DNA from: Neurospora crassa OR74A
Taxonomy: Eukaryota > Ascomycota > Sordariomycetes > Sordariales > Sordariaceae
DNA length: 64,000 nucleotides
Direction of reading: 5' to 3'
NCBI RefSeq assembly: GCF_000182925.2
Contig: NC_026501.1
Coordinates: forward strand, 7,233,917 to 7,297,916
Below the pieces are notes generated by a model. It was not told where the DNA came from, did not search any database, and was given only the letters and a program-made list of their open reading frames with translations. A program made the translations under genes and the position numbers. Below, one piece after another: positions 37,523 through 48,587 of this stretch (position 1 is its first letter; each line of letters begins with the position of its first letter).

Positions 37523-37950
37523 GAAGGTGGGTGTTTACAACGGGCGGAGGAGTTTGGGCGGGTGATATGGTCTTGTTGAGGCGACAAAGCCATTTGAGGG
37601 TTTCGTGATCGTTGCCCCCGGCTTTCACTCGTTCTTTAAGGTCACTGTGATTCGTAGCTGCGTCCGTTCGCTTCTTCGTTTTGAGGTGCTTTGAGCGCAG
37701 CGTTGCTTTAGTTAGAAGTGTGGACTAATATTTATAACACGGTTAGATCCCTGTCCACCAGTATAAAATGGAATATCAGGGATGATAATTGTTTGCGCAA
37801 TCAATGCGATTTAATATGTTCAAAGGTAGTATGTATGTACAAGAAAAAGTTAAACGATTTGGGGATCAATGCTTTTCAACGACAAAACAGGCTTGTTCTC
37901 GTTGGGCGATTGATCGCTTTCCCTACAGCAACTCTGTCACTTTCCCTTAC
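37523..37950. other. Intergenic between convergent genes
   Basis: The kinase gene (plus) and the endoglucanase gene (minus) converge here; the stretch should contain both polyadenylation regions. No gene. Confidence 0.5.
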
Positions 37951-39192
37951 TTAAGGGGTATAGGTCTTGAGAAGGCTGTTGTAGTAGGTATAGCCAGTGC
38001 CCGAAGGAGGCTCAAAGCTATACATGTAGTCACCCCACCAGGGACCGGCAGCCCACCAAAGGGCACCCTCCCAGACGTCAGTGTTAGCCTTGAGGTGCTC
38101 AAGAAGGCCAGTAACGGCAGCCTTGCAGACTGAGTTGGCACCACCAGCGAACTCGCCGAGGACACCCTTTTTGCCATTGGCGCGGAGCCAGGCAGTGGCA
38201 CCAACAATGCGCTGAACACCGATCTCGGAGGAAACGCAGGCAGTGCTGGTACCGGAGCTATCGGAGTCGAGGTACTGGTGCATCTCGTAGACGATCTTGT
38301 TCTCGGGATCGGTAAGGGCAGCCAAATTGGTGTTGGTCACATTCCATGACCAGGCGCCAGTCCATTGGTTACCCTCGACGAAAATGTACTGCGAAGTGGC
38401 GCCGGCCGCACGAATACCGTCAATGGCGGCCTGGTTGAGGTTGAGGACAAGGGTCTGGTCCATGGTGTTGTACTCGTTGTTGGTATCGAAGATGACCTTG
38501 GAGTTGGAAGCAAACTTGGCAGCAACATTTTGCCAGAAAGTCTTGAAGGCATCGGTATCGGTGATGATTTTGCCATAGTAACGGCCATAGTTGTGGGGAT
38601 CGAGAACAATATAGGCACCAGAGTTGGTAACAGAGTTGACAACCTGGGTGAGGTTGGTGAGATAGCCGTTATCGAAAGACGACGTCAGGGTGTTGGGGAC
38701 AAGGCGCTCCATGGCGAAGCCAACACGGAAGATGTTGTAACCCTGGCTGCGGAGAGTCTATAGTGCCAAGCGAGGTTAGTATCCAGAACCACATACATAT
38801 CTTGACAACAAGGGGAGGTGACATACCTGGATGGTGTTGGTGTCAGGGAATGTGAACTCAGTGCCCCATCTTCCGGGGAAGATACCATCACCAAACTCAC
38901 CGCCGGCCTCGTTGACACCGAACCACTTGAACTTGCCGGAGGCGGTGGCAGTGGTGGTGCTAGCAGGAGGGGCGGTCTTGGTCGAGGTGACGAGGGTGGT
39001 GGCGGCGGCAGTGGTGGTAGGAGCGGCAGTACCAGGCTGGCACTGGCTATACCAATCGTTCACGTAGTTGCAGGCGTATCCGGAGATGCAGCTGGTAGCG
39101 CCGGACCAACCGTTACCGCCGCATTGGCCCCAGGCACCGCTCTGGGCGAGGGCACCAGCGGCGAAGGTGCTGGCAAGAATCGTAGCCTTCAT
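37951..39192 (-). CDS. gh5-1: Secreted endoglucanase: CBM1 plus glycoside hydrolase family 5
   Basis: Exons 39192-38827 and 38757-37951 are separated by a 69-nt intron with branch ATACTAAC; the product has 390 residues. It should cleave internal beta-1,4 bonds of cellulose outside the cell. The order is signal peptide ([17 protein letters not shown]), CBM1 with [15 protein letters not shown] and further cysteines (to about residue 52), a Thr/Ala/Pro linker (about 54-85), then a GH5 domain beginning [14 protein letters not shown]. The acid/base glutamate is in [11 protein letters not shown] (E217) and the nucleophile in VLGEFAGG (E324). Other family marks are [12 protein letters not shown] and [11 protein letters not shown]. 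Length and order match fungal EGII/Cel5A enzymes. In Neurospora, gh5-1 has this architecture; the symbol is given on that resemblance. Confidence 0.93.
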
Positions 39193-39283
39193 GGTGATTT
39201 GGGAGGAGGGTGATCCGGGGAACTAGAATCCTTGGTGATGGCCCGCAAGTGAGGACCAACAAGACAGCAGCGGTGATGTTGAC

Positions 39284-39291
39284 ATTATATA
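39284..39291 (-). promoter_or_regulatory. TATA-like element of the endoglucanase gene
   Basis: On the minus strand the sequence reads TATATAAT, ending about 90 nt before the ATG at 39192. This is a usual TATA distance for a highly induced fungal cellulase gene. Confidence 0.5.
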
Positions 39292-39674
39292 TGCACTACG
39301 AAAGGCTTGATGTCGATGTCGACGAAGCACGGGCGGCCAGGCAAGGTCGCAAGGATGCGGCTCCAGGCTCGGGCCTCGTTCCCATCCTCCGTCAGTTCTA
39401 TCGATCGAAGCGAAGTTAGTGTGGCAGCATGGCATCCAGAGGCCTTGGATCACGTCAGGTTATGCGTGTAGAGGTTGCGAGCCGGCAACCTGGGGAGTGT
39501 CTTGGAGGAAAGAAATTCGCATAAGTTCCTGCCTTGGACAATGAAGGGGGCGGCAGAGCGCAGCCCGGATGCCCATTCTGGACTAAGCGCGAGGTTGTCG
39601 GCCCGCGAACTCAGGTGAGAGATGAAGCTTTCCGGTTCTTGGAAATCGAAACATTTCCAGCGGCGCGGGGAACT

Positions 39675-39712
39675 CGGTAAGGCCGGGGCCGTCGTTCGGT
39701 TTGGACCGCGGA
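39675..39712. promoter_or_regulatory. Cluster of CGG/CCG triplets upstream of the endoglucanase
   Basis: Within 38 bp there are CGGTAAGGCCG and CGGTTTGGACCG inverted pairs plus single triplets, about 480 bp before the endoglucanase start. Zn2Cys6 factors bind CGG pairs, and cellulase genes are controlled by such factors. Binding is inferred from spacing only. Confidence 0.35.
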
Positions 39713-40391
39713 TGGACAATCTCCGTAGCTGTGTTGGGTGAAGCGTGGAACCGCCAATCCGTCAATGATCCTTGAGTTCAGGGCCCACGCAGATCCTGCA
39801 ACACCTTTACGGAAACCGTAGGGCGTTCCTTGATTTCCATATGGACGAGAATGGAAGTCTTCCAACTTTCTTTGGCCAGCCGCAATTGGAAGTTGAAATG
39901 ACCGGGGGAGGGACGATGTGCAGGAGCTTTCCAACTAAAGGACTAGATCAGGGGCAGGGTTAGGGTCGGAAACAAGTGTCCGTGTACGCGCAGCTCGGGG
40001 AGTTGCACCTTCCCGAGGAATTCGAATCGTGCAATGGAAAAAGAAATGTGCTTAAGGAAGTTACTACTCAGAGGGGATGAACGCTGGACTGAATTGTGCG
40101 AGTCCGGCCGACAGCTTCCGCGACTTGTTGTCAAAGATCACGTCCATCATGCCATCGACAACATTCCCCTATCTCCACTTTTGATGTTGAACTTGGATGG
40201 GACCTCTTCATTGGAAAAACATGATCTTTGTTGCATTCATGTCGCGTAGCTAAGGACATCTCTTCAAGAGAGGTATTCACAGAGAAACAAGCACGCCATC
40301 ATCTTCTTCCTCGTCTGTTTGGTCGTGGCCAGATTCCGGAAGCAAACAACCCGACCCGACCAACACTGTCACCACCAGACATGCCACATGC

Positions 40392-42145
40392 TCACTGCAG
40401 CAGGCTCCTCCCAATAGCCTGCAAATACTTACACCTCAGCCCCAGCCCCTCATCAAATGGAATCACCTCCATCGCCGTCTTCCCGCCCGTCCCAAACAAC
40501 AACCTCTGATGCTGTGCACTGGCTTCATCGCCGCTCTTCCAGGCCTTCCACTCCACGCCCCCACAGCACCTCAACGTATTCGGATTGAAAGTCCTGATGA
40601 AACTGACCCAATAGCTCTGCATTACCTGCACCGCCGCCGCGTTTGTCGCACCCGGAAAATAACTCTGGGGCACCTGGCCAGTATACCACATGTTCGCCGG
40701 TCCAAAAAGGGCATTGAGCTCGACAACATGCGGCACTCCCAGCCCGCTGGCCATCTGATCCCGGTCCTCCACGTTCCACCGATACGCCCATGAGCTTGTG
40801 CCCTTGGAGTATTGATCGTTGTAGTTGTCAAACGCATCATTCAGGTACAGCCCAGGACACATGTACCTCATCTCGCCGTAGACGCTTCCCGCCTGTCCGC
40901 GCCAACAGCCCATTTTAGGACAGATCGAAGCGTTCGGGTTAGGATAGAGCATGTTCAGGGTGTCGAGCTGGCTCAGGGTGATGGCAGGAAACTGGTCCTT
41001 GATGAACTGGTTGCTGTCGCCGAGGGAGCTGATGCGGTCAGGGACGAAGCCGCTGCCGCCGTTGGTGTCGTCGCCGAAGATGACGGGGATGTTCTTGATG
41101 AAGTTGCCGTTGCGGAAGGCGGAGTACGGGTAGTCTATTACAAAGTCGCCGTCGATGACGGGGGACCACATGTAGATGGGTCCATTGGACGAGCCAGGGT
41201 ACGGGATGTCCCCGTCCTTGTCGGCAATTTCTTGTTGAGTCTTGGATCGCAGACAGGTCAGACTGGCAGCGGCGTCGCTTCTGGCACAGCCGAGGCGGAT
41301 CATCAGGTTGTCATACTGGTACTGGGCTTGTTGGACGGTAAGGACGGTACCGAAGGAGACTGATTCGGCAGCTGCTGCGTGGAACAGCTTTCTGTTGCCG
41401 TCCTTGTCGGCCATCATGTGGTAAGCGACGCTGGCCGCACCAGCTGAGGCTCCTCCAAGAACGACATGGTCAGGGTTACCACCAAATTGGCTGATGTACT
41501 TTTGCACCCATTCCAGAGCCTTGCGCTGGTCTCGAAGCCCGTTGTTGGCAACAACTTGCTGTCCGTTGGTGAGAAACCCGTATGGTCCTATACGGTAGTT
41601 GAGTGTAACGACAATGATGCTGTTTGAACTCGCCTTTACGAGCCCAGTTCCGTTGAGGTTCGGGTTAGCATTGTCGTTGAATCCTCCGCCCTGGATGAAG
41701 ACGAAGACTGGGAGGTTGGACTTTGTGGTTGCTTGTGTCGGTGCATAGACGTCCAGAAACAGGCAATCCTCCGAAGTCAGAGAATTACCCGGCCTTCGGA
41801 CACACCAGTTCCCATGCTATTGCATCAGCAGTTAGTCACTATGTGCCCTCCAAAGCTTTCCCTGGCCTTTACGCCATCCTGCCATGGAGCTCTCACCTTA
41901 TTTGCCGCTTGAGGCTCAGAGTTAGATGGCGGATCTTGTGGGGGCGCAAATCTCAGGGCACCAACAGGCGGTGCCGCGTACCGGAGTCCAAGCCATTGAC
42001 TGACGTCGTTGCCAAGTTCTTCTCCGACATATTCGCTATACGTGACGTTGACTACTATTCGAACACATGTTGCAGTCAAAGCTAATTGAGAGATGATGAT
42101 TGTTGACAAGAACAACTGAAAGGCAACGGCAAATACCGCTCTCAT
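40392..42145 (-). CDS. Secreted type-B carboxylesterase/lipase with altered catalytic acid
   Basis: Exon 1 is 42145-41897 and exon 2 is 41816-40392 (80-nt intron), giving 557 residues. It is an alpha/beta-hydrolase expected to hydrolyse esters outside the cell. The N terminus is a hydrophobic signal (FQLFLSTIIISQLALTAT). Family marks are WLGLRYAAPPVGALRF, SEDCLFLDVYAP, the oxyanion-hole region FIQGGGFNDN, NYRIGPYGF, the nucleophile elbow GGASAGAAS (S207) and the catalytic His in GVPHVVELN (H446). The catalytic acid is normally Glu in a DEG(T/S)xxF-type motif. Here the aligned segment reads DDTNGGSGFVP, so Gly336 stands in its place. The enzyme may use another acid or have weak activity. It lies in tandem with the endoglucanase gene. 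Confidence 0.9.
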
Positions 42146-43798
42146 TGCGTCCGTTTATCGTGTTACCCAAACTTTGGACGGGAGAGGCAGAGGCAGCGGA
42201 TGGGAGATGTGAAAGCATCCGTAGCCTCTCTTGCTCTGAAGGTGAATAAATAGGGAAGTTCTCTCTTATTGATTCATCAACTTTGATCGAGTTATGTGTT
42301 GCTACTCATCTGGTATTGGAGACCTGGGCCATTCGAGTTCATGGTTTGCCCCGGGGGTAGGCAGGTACGATTTGTCTGACACGGGGACGTTGGTTCACTA
42401 ACCTGTCGACCAGCCGTCTGATATTGGTATCTTTCTCCACAATGCAACAACGTGTTTTTCCTGTTCATCTTTCATGGGTTTATCCAACACTTCATCCCCG
42501 CCATTGAGGTAGTTGGTCGGACACACTCGGGCCTGACTTTTGTGCGAGTTGAACGAGGGCAGTGCGGCCCATCCATCTGATGATCAACTGTAGTGTACGG
42601 CGTGATGGCACAACCTTCAATTCATACGTGTCACAGGGATGGGGGTGAAGGTTTATCTTCACACAAGGCACACAATGCCATGTGCCTGACCAATGAGTCG
42701 GGACCGTGCTCGCGATAAATCCTCAGATTCCCTTTCTGATACAAGGGAGAAGGCGGGGCTTTGTGCTTGATGTTCAGGATATAAGGGACGTTGTTGGTTA
42801 CCAGGGTTCATCAAGTTGCACCCCCTTTGCGGCTTTGAGAACAAGATTGCACCATCAACTCGTGCCTGGTTCTTCACTAGCGTGAATGTTGGCTTTTTTT
42901 CTTTTTTTTTTTTCTTTTTCTTTTTTTTTTTTTTTTTTTTTTGAGAAATCAGACGTACAAACATTTGCCAGAATTCTGCCTGCTGAGAACTGCTCTCCTC
43001 TCACATGACGCGTGAAAGCCACCGCAGTATGTAGTGAAACTCGAGATGCGGATCACGTTTTGAGTTGAGATTGTTTCTCCATGTCGCTGGCTTTGCGTCA
43101 TGGATTCCAGAAATGTTGAAAGAACAAATGCGCAGATCGAAGGTTGGGAAAAGGGCTGGGATAACCCGTGTTCGTTGAAAGCTTGATTGTCGACAAGCTT
43201 TGCCAAGGTTCAAGGTCCATGGTCTAAGAGTGAGGGATCTTTCATCATCCAGACACTGACCGGTAACCAGAGAACGCTTCGGGACATGTGTTTTGGGCAT
43301 ATATGCACAGGCCTGGGGTTTGTTGAGGACTCGGAGGAGGGGGCTCAAACGGATACAAACGCAACGCAGAACCGGACTGCCCTTGGGCGCAAAGAAGCGT
43401 TATAAGTGCGATCCGACAACATTACCGGTGCTACCCGGTAGGTACAATACTACGTGAGGTGCATCACTGATGTTCCCGTCACTAATGGAGCGCGGGCAGG
43501 AAAACGGCTGGTAGGCGACTGTACCTGCGCTAGCGTACCCTGGAAATGAAGCAATCATCCACCCGATCATCGTGCCTTATCGCTCAAAATAGGCCGGCGG
43601 CCGTCGGGATGTGACTGTGGCAGTCGCCACTCTGCCGCGCTGCCGCTGGGTACGGACCACGGCGCAAGCAACTCAGCGTGGACTTCTGCCGGGTCCAGAG
43701 GCCGCGAGGGCGGCCCGTTCGGCTTGGCGGGTGTTGTTCAAATTGGGGCCAAGGGGATAGCGCCGCCGGATAGCGCCGCCGGTCTGATTGCATATGTA
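42146..43798. other. Intergenic with T-rich tract
   Basis: A T-rich run interrupted by single C lies at 42894-42942. A small duplication (GGATAGCGCCGCC twice) sits at about 43755-43782, just left of the MITE. No gene seen. Confidence 0.5.
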
Positions 43799-44118
43799 CA
43801 GTCGAACCCCCTGAAACTGCATGTAATTCAGACCTGGGATTTCTATGCACTAAGTAGCATCTATGCAGTTTCTAGATTGGAGCTAGGCCCAAATAGGCAG
43901 CCAACAACTGGCCGAGACACCAAAATTCGACCCTATACTATAGATTTTCCCGCTCAAGACCAAGTCTGTAAGTGCATACGTACCAAAAATTGTCCGAGAT
44001 TCGTATGCAGTATGCAGTTATGCAGTTGTAGCTGGGAATTAATTCAGACCGCCGATTCTTATGCTCTAACTGGCGTATATGCAGTATCTGGAGGATGCAG
44101 TTTCAGGGGGTTCGACTG
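43799..44118. mobile_element. Pogo-like MITE, 320 bp, perfect 24-bp terminal inverted repeats
   Basis: The left end reads CAGTCGAACCCCCTGAAACT then GCAT (43799-43822). The right end is the exact reverse complement and finishes at 44118. TA flanks both sides (43797-43798 and 44119-44120). Tc1/mariner elements of the pogo/Tigger type begin CAGT and insert at TA. No transposase frame is present. Inside, a stretch starting AATTCAGACC near 43829 is repeated in direct orientation near 44041, with TATGCAGT in both copies. Confidence 0.82.
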
Positions 44119-44923
44119 TACGTACAAGACCGCTCCGATATGCCGTCCGATGTCTCGGCTTGCAGCGGGTGAAAACTGCGATGAATCAGATGGATGGCGA
44201 TGGGTGGAGGTTATGGAGCTGCGCAGCCTGAAATCCACAGCGGAAAAAAAAAAGCTCGTGATGCTGTAGGGTTCGCGTGATGTGTGGATAGCGGTGACTG
44301 AGGGAGGGATTGATAGCAGTGGAGCCTGTCAGAAGTGATCGACGCGGAATCGGGATGGAATGGGCTGTATTCGCGCGAACCTCGGCCGTCTAGATAAGAA
44401 TTGTAAGGTGAAGGGAGAGGGGGTTCAAAGATTTGGATTAGAAATCGAGGAGCTGTGAAGGATGGCATGTGCAAATATTTTGGATACTCTGCGTGTTTGC
44501 GAAGGTCGATGAGTCTTTTATAGAGATGAATTGACCGGCTGACCAGGACTGTCCCCGTGGAGAGAATTGGATGTGAGTGGAGATGAACTGCCTGCTGTGC
44601 GCGGGAGGTGGTGCAGAAGAGTCAAAAAGGCAAAGATCAAACAGGGGCAAGGTGTAGTGTACACCGGCGGTGGAAGGCTTCTCTTATGCCGACTGCCATC
44701 TGGTCACTAACCAGAGCTATCGATGCTGTGGAAACGGATGGGATGTTGAGGATCGCAGCAATCGGTAGGGCAAATAAGGACGTGACCGAAAGCAATGCTA
44801 AAAACAGTAACAATGCAATGTGCGTGGCCGGGCGATGAATCGGGCCATCATCAGCTGCGCAGGGTCCGATGGGAAAGGGGAGCCGGGAGCCTCATGGGCC
44901 CGGCCCGGGAGCTCATTCGCCCG

Positions 44924-44954
<31 letters not shown>

Positions 44955-46928
44955 AAAAAAAAAACAAAGGGGATCTGACCCGGCGTCGGTAGCTGCGATC
45001 AGGAACGTCCATCTGAAAAGGGGCCGGAGATATCGAATCCCTCTTCAAGAGGCAGCGCCGAGGCCGGTTGGGTTGCCATCCACGGTCATCCTTGTCGTGC
45101 CAGCACACAGCCGATTTCAGGCACAAATGTCCATTTGGAATCCATGGTCTGGTGTCCGCCTTCCAGAGCTTCGGTCTGTTTCAAGACCTTCGTATTTGCA
45201 GTGCAGTGTTGCAGGACCCGCTGGAGCGTTGAGGTGAGTGCATCTCCATCTTTCGCGGACAACCCGATATCACGACATTGGTTAGTTGGATGCCCGCAGT
45301 CCCCTTTGAAACAATGCACATGGCCGACCAACCCCACCACGGACCACCACAATCCCCCGCAGTCTGCTGACAGTCTGCAACGGTCTGGCAGACCGCGATA
45401 AGCGCTTATCTATCACCTCTCCCAGCCGTCCGGGCCCCGCTCACTGAGTGCTGGAGGCGGGCAGTGCAGGTGCAGGTGCAGTGCTGCCAAAACCCAATGA
45501 GTGCAGGGCCGACAGCATCAAGGTGGCGGATCCCACTTGCCCACCCACCTATGGATCTGGCCTGGGAAATCCATCTCGATATCTCCAAATTCGATCGGCT
45601 TGTCCCTCCCTCTCTTTTGTCGCTACTACATACCAAGAAATGCAATATCAAATGCTCACATGCGCTCTCGGCACGGAGGTTGCGCCGGTGCAATTGGGCC
45701 GTATTCTATCTAACCTAAGCCACGCCCAACGGGCATGCAAACAAGGGGACCCGGGCCCTTTCCTTGGATCAACCTCCCAAATGTTAGCATGGATGGACAT
45801 GGCGATGGGCATTCCAACGGCATGTGCACACTGCGATGCGCCGACGGGAGATCACGATCGCAGCGCCAAGCAATAGAGAAGAAAAAAAAAACTGCTACTC
45901 CGGCACTAGCATCCCAATATAATGAATATCCCACACCATCCCCGCGCGGGCTGTCTGGGATGTGTCTGGGATGAAAGACGAAGAAGCTATAAAAGTAGTC
46001 GGCCGCCAGGGCGCGGGTCGCATATGCGACCACCATTTTCTGTTGCGGCAACCCAACTAAGGAAGTGTGTTCAAAAATGACGATTGTTGGCAACTTGGGG
46101 TAATTGTAGGGCGACCCTCCACAGCCTGAACTCGACCACTCGCAGCGCAACAACCGCCGCGCAGCTATTCCCGGGACAATCAGTTACCACGTACGGACAC
46201 GAACAACAAGCACAACCACTCTCGACTTCTCTTGTTGAGCCCCAAACGCGGCATCGGCCCTGCAGATCCAGAGCTGTCAATTGGTGTACTAGGTAGTCGG
46301 CATCCTGTTCCGTCCTGGGCAGGGCGGCAGACGCGTGCAGATACTTGTTGTAGCAGAGCAGACAGCTGCACCAAGTGACAGACAGGTTGGGCGGCCGACA
46401 GCTGAGCTGCCCGCCCGTGTGCTGCTCTCCAATCACGGCTCCATCGCCTGCGTCATCGGACGCCAAGCATCTCTCCAGCACCACCCAGAAGCACCGCCAA
46501 CCTCAAAAGCACTGGGCTGCACCATCAAACATCACTGACCACTAGCACCACCGAGGCGGGAAGATCCAATAACCAAAGTCACCTCTCCATCACTGTGCCG
46601 CGACCGACTCCTTCGACGACAACTCGAGTCTCTCGGTAGCTCGCCTCGAAACGCCTTTCATCTCGTGAAAAAAAGTTACAGGAACACGGCAACAACACAC
46701 GCTCGTTTTTAGGTTTTGGCGATTCGCAGGGAACGCACTGCACCACACCACCACCACCACCACCACCACAACGTCACACCCCGCGCCCCGTCCAACCTCA
46801 ACAGAAGCACAAGCTTGTCCAACACCTGTACCTGTCTGTACCTGTCACAGCGATTTGCATTCAAAAGTCGTGGTTGCGCTCCGCGTTTTCAACTCGGGAG
46901 CTAAAGAACTGCATCGAGCACCGCCGGA
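44119..46928. other. Intergenic with A-rich tract; leader of the 46929 gene at right
   Basis: An A run broken by single C lies at 44924-44968. The last 300 bases are CA- and CT-rich with a (CAC)n microsatellite at about 46744-46770, consistent with a promoter and leader. No gene seen. Confidence 0.45.
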
Positions 46929-48587
46929 ATGATGGCAGGCAGCTACATTCCCCACGACAATGGCCTGGGAGAGGTGCGCATCCCCGTCGCTGCTTCTGCC
47001 GCCTGACATGTACATATATGCAAGGCACATGCGTCTGCTGAACTTACAACTGACCTAGTGATTAAATTTCAGATGCCCACCTCCCAAGTCCATCCGAACG
47101 ACGCCCTTCAAGCATGGGATACCCAAAATCTCGTCTCGAGTCCATGGACACAGCCCGGCATGAGCGTTCCCATGCCCGTGGTTACAGAAGGTGTCCCCTT
47201 CAACGCCTGGGAGAATCAGCAAACACCGACAGGCACCCCGCGATGGGGCGGCCATGATCCAAATGCCTCCATGTTCGCCGCCGACTGGAGTGTTGCTTCA
47301 GTGACGCCTTCTCACGAACCATATCCCCATGGCGGCGACTATTTTGGCACAGCGGCGATTACGCACTCCATGTCGCCTGAGGAGTCCATGTCCTACCCAA
47401 ATGCTTCAGCGGGTTGGGAGACGGGTAGCCAGCCGGCTCTTTCTCCCTATACCGAGTTTCCCGACTTTGCCGCCTTGAGGAGGAGCGAATCTGCCGAGAT
47501 CAAGATCGAACCCAGCAACCAGCGCCTAGTACCGCTCATGCAGAAATCCAGTGTCAACGAACCAGCATCTCCAGGGGGTCAGGCGAGGAGAGCAGGGAAA
47601 CTAAACTTGATGCCAACTGGACCCCATCACAGGAAGGTCAAATCAACCAGCAAGATTGGGAAACCGGACAGCAAGCCGAAGCTCGCGGCAGCAAGTGCGT
47701 TGAACACGGCAGTTCTCCAGTCGCAGATGAAGCGCAAACATCCTGGCCCTATCCCCAACTTCCCAGGCCGACCAAACATCATGCAGACCATGCAGACCCA
47801 TACTCCCGGAGTTAGCGGCCCTGTGGCTTGGATGGCAGATTATCAAGTACATGCACGCAACGCCTACTCAACACCGACGACGCCTATAGGTGGACTTGGC
47901 GCTCAACCGATAACGCCGATGGGAATGCCCATGGGGATGGGCAACGGTATGAGTAACGTCATGGGAAATGGAATGCCCAACGGAATGCCCAACGGTATGC
48001 CTGACAACGGCATGGGAATGGGCATGAACATGGGCATGCCCGTAACAAACATGCACGGCGGCATGTCCATGGGAATGGGATCAGCGGGCATGGTGATGAC
48101 TTCGGGTATGGCCTCCCCAGCACCTCTCCCAATACCGTCACCATACATGCAGCAACCACCACAACAACCCATGACCGGCGATCCCGGAGTAGGAATGGGA
48201 ATGAGGGTACCAGGAACTCCCGGAGGCCGGGGCCAGCATCGGCCCAGCAACACCATGGCTACAATAGCCATGAGCCAAGACCCCCGCGCCGCCGCCGAGC
48301 AGATCCGGAAGGACGCCTGGCAAGTGTGCGAGCGTGAGCGCGTCGAGATGCTGCAGCGCCGGCTGATGCTGACGGAACACGAGCGCGGCATGCTCGATCA
48401 GGAGACCAACATGTTGCAGCTCAACTTGGGCAAGATGCGTCAGGTCGTGGCGAGACATCATCAAGAGCTGGAAGAGGCGGTCGAGCGGGCGCGGAAGTTG
48501 AATGAAGGATCCTCCTCTCCTCCCCAGGAGGGCCAGCACGATGAGGACGAGGAGGAGGTTGCAGGGCTCCCACAGACCCAGGGGTAG
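46929..48587 (+). CDS. Met/Gly-rich coiled-coil protein, unknown
   Basis: Exon 1 (46929-46973, MMAGSYIPHDNGLGE) joins in phase 0 over a 99-nt intron to exon 2 (47073-48587), giving 519 residues. The first 200 residues are Pro/Ser/Trp-containing and look disordered. Residues about 205-265 are basic (KVKSTSKIGKPDSKPK, MKRKHPGPIPNFPGRP). Residues about 295-365 are an unusual run of (G/N)M dipeptides such as MGMPMGMGNGMSNVMGNGM. Residues about 410-490 form a charged helix with heptad spacing (EMLQRRLMLTEHERGMLDQE), then an acidic tail. The layout suggests a nuclear, self-associating regulator, but there is no DNA-binding signature. A second Met at position 2 is an alternative start. Confidence 0.8.

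Larger units (their letters stand above)
39193..40391. other. Intergenic: endoglucanase promoter and 3' end of esterase gene
   Basis: No gene seen. It contains the TATA-like element and the CGG/CCG cluster listed separately. Confidence 0.5.

Noticed and set aside
40812-41363. 183-codon plus-strand frame across the esterase
   Set aside because: Antisense shadow of the esterase exon, which has clear family motifs.
47903-48391. 162-codon antisense frame inside the Met-rich gene
   Set aside because: Mirror of the repetitive coding sequence; the plus frame has a proper start and in-phase intron.
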